A stretch of 64,000 bases of DNA from GCA-003244245 sp963822695. GTDB lineage: Bacteria; Actinomycetota; Actinomycetes; Mycobacteriales; Pseudonocardiaceae. The notes beneath the pieces are model-generated. The model did not search any database, was not told the DNA's origin, and was given only the letters and a program-made list of their open reading frames with translations. This document shows positions 56,392 to 64,000 of the stretch, one piece after another (positions within the stretch are counted from its first letter, which is position 1; each line of letters starts with the position of its first letter). A program made the translations under genes and the position numbers. The stretch is from positions 248,001 through 312,000 of the forward strand of contig CAWGJH010000008.1 of assembly GCA_963822695.1 (NCBI GenBank), written 5' to 3'.

Positions 56392-57762
56392 GTGTACTAC
56401 GCCGAGCACATCATCGATCTGGTCGGCAATACTCCGCTGGTGCGGTTGAACGCCGTCGCCCAGGACGTCACACCGCTGGTCCTGGCGAAGGTGGAGTACC
56501 TCAACCCTGGCGGCAGCGTGAAGGATCGGATCGCGCAGCGGATGGTCGAGGCGGCGGAGCGATCCGGTGTGCTGCGGCCGGGGGGCACGATCGTGGAGCC
56601 GACGTCGGGCAACACCGGGATCGGGTTGGCCATGGTCGCCCAACGTAGGGGTTACCGGTGCCTTTTCGTCTGCCCCGACAAGGTTGGCGCGGACAAGCGC
56701 GAGGTGCTCAAGGCCTACGGTGCCGAGGTCGTCGTGTGCCCCACCGCGGTCGCCGCCGACCACCCCGACTCGTATTACTCGGTGTCCAACCGGTTGGCCA
56801 AGGAGATCGACGGGGCGTGGAAGCCCGACCAGTACTCCAACCCGGAGAACCCGGCCAGTCATTACCACAGCACCGGCCCCGAACTGTGGGCGCAAACCCA
56901 GGGGCGGATCACGCACTTCGTGGCCGGCATCGGCACCGGCGGGACGATCTCTGGAACGGGGCGCTACCTCAAGGAGGTCAGCGACGGCCGGGTGCAGGTC
57001 GTCGGCGTCGATCCGGAAGGCTCGGTGTACTCGGGCGGCAGTGGCCGGCCCTATCTGGTGGAAGGTGTCGGGGAGGATTTCTGGCCCCGCACTTATGACC
57101 GGAGCATTTGCGACGAGATCATTCCGGTCTCGGACACCCACTCCTTCACCATGACCCGACGGCTGGCTCAGGAGGAGGGGTTACTGCTCGGGGGATCCTG
57201 CGGGATGGCTGTGGTGGGCGCGCTGCGGGTCGCATCCCGGGCCGACCCCGACTCAGTGATCGTGGTGTTACTGCCTGACGGCGGGCGCGGTTATCTGAGC
57301 AAGGTCTTCAACGACGCATGGATGGCCACCTACGGTTTCCTGTCTCCGGACTCCTCCGGGGCGACGGTCGCCGATGTGCTGGTCGGCAAGGATGGCGCCT
57401 TGCCCAAGCTGGTGCACACCCATCCGAACGAGACGGTTGCCGAGGCCGTGATGATCCTGCGCGAATTCGGGGTCTCGCAACTGCCCGTGGTCTCCGCCGA
57501 GCCGCCGGTGATGGCGGCCGAGGTGATCGGTGCGGTCAGCGAGCGTACCCTGCTGCAGGCCCTGTTCGCCGGTGATGCTCAACTCGCCGACCGGATCGAG
57601 GCGCACATGGCGGAACCGCTTCCGACGATCGGTGCGGGCGAGTCGATCGGGTCCCTGATGCAGGCATTAGTCGACGCCGACGGCGCCATGGTCCTGATTG
57701 ATGGCAAGCCAGCGGGAGTGGTCACCCGTCAAGATGTGCTGGGATTTCTGGCTGGGCGCTGA
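56392..57762 (+). CDS. cbs: Cystathionine beta-synthase
   Basis: A 456-residue PLP enzyme condensing serine (or O-acetylserine) with homocysteine to cystathionine. The PLP lysine is K44 in NPGGSVKDRIA, the phosphate-binding and substrate loops are TSGNTGIGLA and GIGTGGTISGTG, and two CBS domains occupy about residues 335-456 (LVHTHPNETVAEAVMILREFG and beyond). The start at GTG 56392 follows AGGAGA. With the gamma-synthase two genes on, it indicates a trans-sulfuration route. Confidence 0.92.
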   Translation: MYYAEHIIDLVGNTPLVRLNAVAQDVTPLVLAKVEYLNPGGSVKDRIAQRMVEAAERSGVLRPGGTIVEPTSGNTGIGLAMVAQRRGYRCLFVCPDKVGADKREVLKAYGAEVVVCPTAVAADHPDSYYSVSNRLAKEIDGAWKPDQYSNPENPASHYHSTGPELWAQTQGRITHFVAGIGTGGTISGTGRYLKEVSDGRVQVVGVDPEGSVYSGGSGRPYLVEGVGEDFWPRTYDRSICDEIIPVSDTHSFTMTRRLAQEEGLLLGGSCGMAVVGALRVASRADPDSVIVVLLPDGGRGYLSKVFNDAWMATYGFLSPDSSGATVADVLVGKDGALPKLVHTHPNETVAEAVMILREFGVSQLPVVSAEPPVMAAEVIGAVSERTLLQALFAGDAQLADRIEAHMAEPLPTIGAGESIGSLMQALVDADGAMVLIDGKPAGVVTRQDVLGFLAGR

Positions 57763-57837
57763 GGGCGGGCTGAGCTGATCCGCTAGCGTGACTGCGCACG
57801 CACCGTACAGGGATGCCTAGCGAGGGGGTTCGACCCG

Positions 57838-58548
57838 ATGACGACACCCCAGTCGCCGACGCCCCAGCAGACGACATTGCCCCCCCAGACATCATCACAG
57901 CCGCAGGATCCCTGCCCAGATCTAGACAGTCCCTCCACAGCGGTGCCCCCACTGTTCGTGCCACCACCGCAGTTCGGGCGATCGCCTCATACTACCCCAT
58001 CGCGTGAGCCCGCCCGATCGCAGATCCGTCCGGCGGACACCAGCTCACAGACTCGTCAACCCTCGCGGACTCCTCAACCCGAGCCGTCCCTCGCGCCGCC
58101 CGATGTCGGTGCCCTCGGGGCCGCTCAGGTACCGGGGCCGCTGGCGGACTTCGGTGCCAGGGCGATCAGCTTCTTGATCGACTGTGTCGCTCCGGTGATC
58201 GTGCTGAACCTCCTGCTGTCCCTCGGCGCCGTCACCGGCGGCACCGCGTGGGGCCTGGCGCCCGCTGTCGTGGGTTACCTGGGGCTGCTGGTCTTTGGCG
58301 TCTGGAACTCAGGCTACCTGCAGGGCACTACGGGGCGAAGCCTCGGCCGCCGGGTGGCGAGGACGAAGCTGGTCACGATCGCTACTGGCCAGCCGGTGGG
58401 ATTCGGCCGGGCTGTGGTGCGCCAGATCTGCCACGGGCTGGAGTTCGGCATCGGTTACCTGTGGCCGCTGTGGGACGGTAAGCATCAGACTTTCGCGGAC
58501 AAGATCGTCGGGGCAGTCGTGGTCCGGGTTGGTGCTCCAGTAGGCTAG
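57838..58548 (+). CDS. RDD family membrane protein with proline-rich N terminus
   Basis: A 236-residue protein. The first about 95 residues are Pro/Gln/Thr-rich and probably disordered in the cytoplasm. The RDD domain follows (GPLADFGARAISFLIDCVAPVIVLN, then GRSLGRRVARTKLV), with two to three membrane helices and a closing segment FADKIVGAVVV. RDD proteins are often linked to ion transport or membrane homeostasis. It lies between cbs and the gamma-synthase; a functional link is not evident. Confidence 0.85.
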   Translation: MTTPQSPTPQQTTLPPQTSSQPQDPCPDLDSPSTAVPPLFVPPPQFGRSPHTTPSREPARSQIRPADTSSQTRQPSRTPQPEPSLAPPDVGALGAAQVPGPLADFGARAISFLIDCVAPVIVLNLLLSLGAVTGGTAWGLAPAVVGYLGLLVFGVWNSGYLQGTTGRSLGRRVARTKLVTIATGQPVGFGRAVVRQICHGLEFGIGYLWPLWDGKHQTFADKIVGAVVVRVGAPVG

Positions 58549-58552
58549 CGAG

Positions 58553-59689
58553 GTGACAGGCTTCGCCACGTGGGCGATCCATTCTGGTCAGGACCCGGAT
58601 CCGCATACCGGGTCGGTGATCGTGCCGATTTACGCCACATCCACCTTCGCCCAGGATGGCGTCGGCGGGCTGCGCGAGGGATACGAGTACGCGCGTACCG
58701 CCAACCCCACCCGCACCGCGTTGGAGACGTGCCTGGCCACGCTGGAGGGAGCGCGGCACGGGCGGGCCTTCGCGTCCGGGATGGCGGCCAGCGACGTGCT
58801 GCTGCGGGCGACCTGCCGGCCGGGTGACCACGTCGTCATCCCCGACGACGCCTACGGCGGCACGTTCCGTTTGATCGACAAGGTGTTCCGGCACTGGGGG
58901 ATCGAGTACACCGCCGTCGGGCAGTCCGATCTTGATGCCGTGCGGGCCGCGATGCGCCCGACCACCCGGCTGGTGTGGTGCGAAACGCCCACCAACCCGC
59001 TGCTCACCATCGCCGACATTGCGGCGCTGGCCGGCATCGCGCACGAGGCCGGTGCCCGTTTGGTGGTGGACAACACTTTCGCCACGCCTTACCTGCAGAC
59101 CCCACTGGGGTTGGGGGCGGACGTGGTGCTCCACTCGACCACCAAGTACCTCGGCGGGCACTCCGACGTTATCGGAGGTGCGCTGGTGACCGATGACGCC
59201 GAGTTGGACGAGCAGGTGGCCTTCCTGCAGAACGGCGCCGGTGCGGTACCCGGGCCGTTCGACGCCTGGCTGACCCTACGTGGGATCAAGACGCTGGCGG
59301 TGCGCATGGAGCGGCACTGCGACAACGCCGAGCGGATCGTCGCGGCGCTGCGGATGCACCCGGCGGTCACCGGCGTCCGCTACCCCGGCTTGGACATCCA
59401 CCCTGGCCACGAGGTGGCCGCCAAGCAGATGCGTCGATTCGGCGGGATGGTCTCGTTCACCGTCCAGGGTGGCGCCGCGGCGGCGTTGGCGGTCTGCGCT
59501 CGGACCCGGGTGTTCACCCTGGCCGAGTCGCTGGGTGGGGTCGAGTCCCTTATCGAGCACCCCGCACGCATGACGCACGCCTCCACCACGGGAACACAAC
59601 TGGAAGTGCCCGCCGAACTGCTCCGGCTGTCGGTAGGCATCGAGGACGCCGAGGACCTGATCGACGACGTGCTCGCGGCACTCGGGTAG
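58553..59689 (+). CDS. metB: Cystathionine gamma-synthase (or gamma-lyase)
   Basis: A 378-residue PLP enzyme of the Cys/Met metabolism family. The PLP lysine is K198 in HSTTKYLGGHSDVIGG; YEYARTANPTR and FASGMAAS form other active-site elements. It starts at GTG 58553, five bases after the RDD gene. Synthase and lyase are hard to separate by sequence alone. Together with cbs it interconverts cysteine and homocysteine through cystathionine. Confidence 0.9.
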   Translation: MTGFATWAIHSGQDPDPHTGSVIVPIYATSTFAQDGVGGLREGYEYARTANPTRTALETCLATLEGARHGRAFASGMAASDVLLRATCRPGDHVVIPDDAYGGTFRLIDKVFRHWGIEYTAVGQSDLDAVRAAMRPTTRLVWCETPTNPLLTIADIAALAGIAHEAGARLVVDNTFATPYLQTPLGLGADVVLHSTTKYLGGHSDVIGGALVTDDAELDEQVAFLQNGAGAVPGPFDAWLTLRGIKTLAVRMERHCDNAERIVAALRMHPAVTGVRYPGLDIHPGHEVAAKQMRRFGGMVSFTVQGGAAAALAVCARTRVFTLAESLGGVESLIEHPARMTHASTTGTQLEVPAELLRLSVGIEDAEDLIDDVLAALG

Positions 59690-59728
59690 CGCGAGCCTCG
59701 GGCTAGTCACCCAGTGATTAGTCCACCG

Positions 59729-59755
59729 GGGGGATTAGTCCCCCAGGGGCTTTTT
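59729..59755 (+). terminator. Terminator after the gamma-synthase gene
   Basis: GGGGG at 59729-59733 pairs with CCCCC at 59740-59744 over ATTAGT, followed by AGGGGC and TTTTT (59751-59755). It also overlaps the 3' end of the convergent minus-strand small gene. Confidence 0.6.
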
Positions 59756-59965
59756 CGACGGTGGTGGGAACCGCGGGACGGGTGGGGGAGCCACCGGCAG
59801 GTCGGCGCTGTTGAGGCATCCGCCGATGAGCTGGACGCCACCGGGTACCCGCACGTAGGTACCTGGCTCGGGACAGCCCGCCCGTTCGGCCGTGAAGACG
59901 GCGGCGCCAGCGAGCAACGCGGCCACGCCGGCCGTGACCACGACCGGCGTCCAGCGGCGAGCCAT
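59735..59965 (-). CDS. Small signal-anchored protein (76 aa)
   Basis: From ATG 59965 (AGAGG box just upstream) the product has an N-terminal hydrophobic helix (VVVTAGVAALLAGAAVF), two cysteines (ERAGCPEP and IGGCLNS) that may form a disulfide outside the membrane, and a Pro-rich C terminus. No family recognised. Convergent with metB and followed upstream by greA on the same strand. Confidence 0.6.
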   Translation of the reverse strand: MARRWTPVVVTAGVAALLAGAAVFTAERAGCPEPGTYVRVPGGVQLIGGCLNSADLPVAPPPVPRFPPPSKKPLGD

Positions 59966-59998
59966 CCCACCTCTCAAGGCCTCTCCCGACCTGACAAT

Positions 59999-60493
59999 TC
60001 AGCCCCGAAATGGTTCGGCCTTGACGACGGCGACGGTCATCAAACCGCCATTGGGCAGCTCGTAATGGCGGTCCTCGCCCTCATGCGCGCCGATGATTGC
60101 CTTGCCCAACGGAGAGTTGGGCGAGTAGACCTCCAAGTTGCCGTGGGCGACTTCCTCCAGTGAGCCGAGCAGGAAGGTCTCGGTTTCATCGTCATTCTCA
60201 TAGCGCACCGTGACAACCATCCCCGGTGCGGCGACGCCAGACTGAGTCGGGGCTTCGCCGACTTTGGCCACTCGCAGCAGTTCCTGCAACTGGCGGATCC
60301 GTGCCTCGAGCTGGGCCTGCTCCTCGCGGGCGAAGTGGTAACCGCCGTTCTCCTTGAGGTCACCCTCCTCGCGAGCGTCGTTGATCTTCGCGGCAATGAC
60401 TGGGCGGTTCGCGACCAGGTCGTCGAGCTCCCGCTTGAGCCGATCGTAGGACTCCTGGGTCAACCAGGCTACCTGGGTTTCGCTCACGGTCAC
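59999..60493 (-). CDS. greA: Transcription elongation factor GreA
   Basis: A 164-residue factor that stimulates transcript cleavage by backtracked RNA polymerase. The N-terminal coiled coil carries the acidic tip motif (AREEGDLKENGGYHFAREEQ), and the C-terminal FKBP-like domain ends ISxxSPLGKAIIGAHEGE-like. The start at GTG 60493 follows GGAGG at four bases; the next GTG, two codons on, is an alternative. The greA to mca order is typical of actinobacteria. Confidence 0.95.
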   Translation of the reverse strand: MTVSETQVAWLTQESYDRLKRELDDLVANRPVIAAKINDAREEGDLKENGGYHFAREEQAQLEARIRQLQELLRVAKVGEAPTQSGVAAPGMVVTVRYENDDETETFLLGSLEEVAHGNLEVYSPNSPLGKAIIGAHEGEDRHYELPNGGLMTVAVVKAEPFRG

Positions 60494-60707
60494 CACTCCT
60501 CCTGATCCGACGGCCGCTGCTGCGGGGCGGACCGCACCACCCCGCTGGCGTGCACGCCAGCGGCCGGAACGGAAAAACACGGCCCTGCCCCGGGACCGTG
60601 CGTATCCTCCACCGTAACACGAGGTGTCCGGTTCAGCCTCCGTCTTATGGGTGATGAAGTCCGGATTGTGCCTGCTCAGTGGGGCTTTTCACGCCAGTAG
60701 TGTGGGG

Positions 60708-61136
60708 TCAGTGTGGGGTGGGAACTAGGTAGGCGGGTACCTGAAGCGAACATCCGTAGACGTCAGCGATGACCGGTGGTCGGGAAGTGTGCACCACGGT
60801 GGACAGTACGATCGGACCGGTAGCGGGGGGCACATAGAGCTCCTTGCGCCCGGTTTCCGCTCCGTCTCGTGAGCGGGCCCGGACGATACACACGGCAGGA
60901 TGCGAGGGATCATCCCGGATCACGGTCAGACGCAGCTGCACGGCATTGCCCTGTATCAGGGTGAAGCCCAGTACCTCGCTCCGGATCGGCGTGGTGTCGA
61001 GGTTGCGGTAGCCGATCACCGCGACCGCCAGGCCGGCGAGTACCGCGAGCAGCAGCCCTACCGCCGCAGCCCCACGGTGGCGGCCACTGAGGGTCCCCCG
61101 CCCGTAGCGACCCTCGGGAAGCTGGCCAGCGGCCAC
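60708..61136 (-). CDS. DUF4307 family membrane-anchored protein
   Basis: A 142-residue protein with an N-terminal RYGR motif, one membrane helix (AAVGLLLAVLAGLAVAVIGY) and an extracytoplasmic beta-rich domain containing two cysteines. It fits DUF4307, which neighbours mca and greA in mycolate and related actinobacteria; the function is unknown. GTG 61136 is set by GGAGG at nine bases. Divergent from mca. Confidence 0.88.
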   Translation of the reverse strand: MAAGQLPEGRYGRGTLSGRHRGAAAVGLLLAVLAGLAVAVIGYRNLDTTPIRSEVLGFTLIQGNAVQLRLTVIRDDPSHPAVCIVRARSRDGAETGRKELYVPPATGPIVLSTVVHTSRPPVIADVYGCSLQVPAYLVPTPH

Positions 61137-61220
61137 GGCGTTGCACCTCCTCGATGGTTCTGCCGGTCTGGCAGGAACAATGGTCTCGGGCGGCGGCGAG
61201 GGAAGGACGAGCAGGTATCC

Positions 61221-62111
61221 ATGGCTGAGCAACTGCGAATGATGGCGGTACATGCGCATCCTGATGACGAGTCGAGCAAGGGCGCCGCGACGATGGCTCG
61301 ATACGTCGCCGACGGTCACGACGTGATGGTGGTCACCTGCACCGGCGGAGAACGCGGCAGCATCCTGAACCCGTCGTTCGAGCCGGCAGATCTGGCTGAG
61401 CACCCGGCGCAGATGAGCGCAATCCGCCGCCAGGAGATGGCCCGCGCAGCGCAGATTCTGGGCGTGCAACACCGCTGGCTGGGTTACATCGACTCCGGGC
61501 TCCCTGAGGGGGACCCCACGCCGCCGCTGCCGGAGGGGTGCTTCGCGGTGGTGCCACTCGAGGTCCCCACCCAGGATCTGGTTCGGCTGGTTCGCGAGTT
61601 CCGGCCGCACGTGGTGGTGACCTACGACGAGAAGGGTGGCTACCCGCACCCCGACCACATCCGTTGCCACGAGGTGTCGGTCGCTGCGTTCGACGCGGCG
61701 GGTGACCCGGAGCGTTTCCCCGACACCGGACCGCCGTGGCAGCCGCTGAAGCTCTACTACTTGCACGGCGTCTCCCGCAAGCGGATGCAGGCACTGCACG
61801 ACGCGTTGCTCGCGACCGGCGCGAAGTCGCCGTTCGGCGAGTGGTTGGCGAAGTGGGATCGGTCGCTGCCAGACATCCTGGAGCGGGTGACCACCCGGGT
61901 GCCGTGTGCCGAGTACTTTCCGGTGCGCGACGACGCGCTACGGGCACACGCGACCCAGATCGACCCGGCGAGCCGGTGGTTCGCGGTACCCCACACGCTG
62001 CAGGCGCAGTTGTGGCCGACCGAGGAGTATGAACTGGCTCGTTCGCTGGTCGACACCACGCTGCCCGAAGATGACCTTTTCTCCGGTGTCCGGGAGCGGG
62101 TGCACGCATGA
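61221..62111 (+). CDS. mca: Mycothiol S-conjugate amidase
   Basis: A 296-residue zinc hydrolase that cleaves mycothiol-toxin conjugates to a mercapturic acid for export. The zinc motif AHPDDE is at residues 12-17 and the third ligand is in GYPHPDHIRCHE. The length and C-terminal region fit Mca rather than the shorter MshB deacetylase. The start at ATG 61221 is preceded by AGCAGG. Its presence shows a mycothiol-using actinobacterium. Confidence 0.92.
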   Translation: MAEQLRMMAVHAHPDDESSKGAATMARYVADGHDVMVVTCTGGERGSILNPSFEPADLAEHPAQMSAIRRQEMARAAQILGVQHRWLGYIDSGLPEGDPTPPLPEGCFAVVPLEVPTQDLVRLVREFRPHVVVTYDEKGGYPHPDHIRCHEVSVAAFDAAGDPERFPDTGPPWQPLKLYYLHGVSRKRMQALHDALLATGAKSPFGEWLAKWDRSLPDILERVTTRVPCAEYFPVRDDALRAHATQIDPASRWFAVPHTLQAQLWPTEEYELARSLVDTTLPEDDLFSGVRERVHA

Positions 62112-62356
62112 TCCTGCTGCTGCCCACTGGTTTTTCGGCCGTCACCGGGGTCGAGGTGCTGGCGCCGCCCCCTGCGCCGGGGCCCGATCCTGGCGGGCAG
62201 GGCGAGGAGTTCGGCAAGGCCGCGCCCGTCGCCTTGGTGGTGCTGCTGCTCTTCTTCCTGGCCGTGGCGCTGCTGGCGCGTTCGATGAACAAGCACCTGC
62301 GCCGGGTCCCAGAGTCTTTCGAGGACGATTCTGCCACTCCACCGGGTACGGAGTAA
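62108..62356 (+). CDS. Small membrane protein downstream of mca (82 aa)
   Basis: A hydrophobic start, a Pro-rich loop and one membrane helix (APVALVVLLLFFLAVALLAR), then a charged tail. ATG 62108 overlaps the mca stop by four bases (ATGA), so it is coupled. Small single-span proteins in this position are frequent in actinobacteria; no role is known. Confidence 0.75.
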   Translation: MILLLPTGFSAVTGVEVLAPPPAPGPDPGGQGEEFGKAAPVALVVLLLFFLAVALLARSMNKHLRRVPESFEDDSATPPGTE

Positions 62357-62395
62357 CGGTTCCGCGTTGCCGCCGGGCCAGGGAAAATAGCCGAC

Positions 62396-64000
<1,605 letters not shown>

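Overview
The window is about 70% GC and mostly actinobacterial chromosome. Actinomycete hallmarks are mycothiol conjugate amidase (Mca), the MurT/GatD lipid II amidation pair, DUF501, DUF3054 and DUF4307 proteins, mannosyltransferase-like GT39 proteins and frequent GTG starts. The gene orders mfd-SurA-like-mazG-transglycosylase-eno-ftsB-DUF501-ppx and metB-greA-DUF4307-mca are typical of the phylum. A member of the Pseudonocardiales is my best guess, but this is inference and the family is not proven.

Layout. 1-6.3 kb: the 3' end of a methyltransferase, an N-terminally truncated gamma-glutamyltransferase, a DMT-type transporter, murT-gatD, convergent uppP and a CorA remnant. 6.3-13.1 kb (minus strand): a YVTN beta-propeller protein, an OmpR/HK two-component pair, a GT39 membrane glycosyltransferase and a GT2-GtrA fusion. 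13.3-19 kb: an ABC ATPase lacking its Walker A lysine, an M28-like peptidase, and a surface-polysaccharide-like cluster (GT4, CE4 deacetylase) behind two LuxR-type response regulators that both lack the phospho-acceptor aspartate. 19.3-31.6 kb: a housekeeping run from mfd to NADH dehydrogenase II, ending at a tRNA gene.

31.63-50.15 kb is an integrated mobile element. Its ends are an exact 44-bp direct repeat: the 3' half of the tRNA on the left and a copy at 50109-50152. From left to right, mainly on the minus strand, it carries a tyrosine integrase, excisionase, DUF3631 ATPase, a small zinc protein, prim-pol, a C5 DNA methyltransferase, SSB, an unknown protein and an FtsK/Tra translocase. 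This is the gene set of an actinomycete integrative and conjugative element (AICE). The integrase, excisionase, DUF3631 ATPase and zinc protein look intact. The other replication and transfer genes are broken by frameshifts and in-frame stops. The tra remnant ends at about 3.4 kb of AT-rich DNA, parts of which have almost no C on the plus strand and which has no credible genes. To its right lie a duplicated DUF6907/small-peptide cassette, a divergent XRE regulator with candidate operators, an AT-richer two-gene cargo with a HEPN-like R-x4-H motif and a zinc ribbon, a small membrane peptide, a TPR fragment and a membrane protein.

50.15-53.9 kb is gene-poor and rich in fragments (YVTN propeller, DUF5753 regulator), but holds a glycine-rich short peptide gene with a strong ribosome binding site. 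54-64 kb returns to ordinary chromosome: two PRC-barrel proteins, a Bax-inhibitor-1 family protein, cystathionine beta-synthase and cystathionine gamma-synthase around an RDD protein, greA, DUF4307, mca and the first 535 codons of a DUF255 thioredoxin-like protein.
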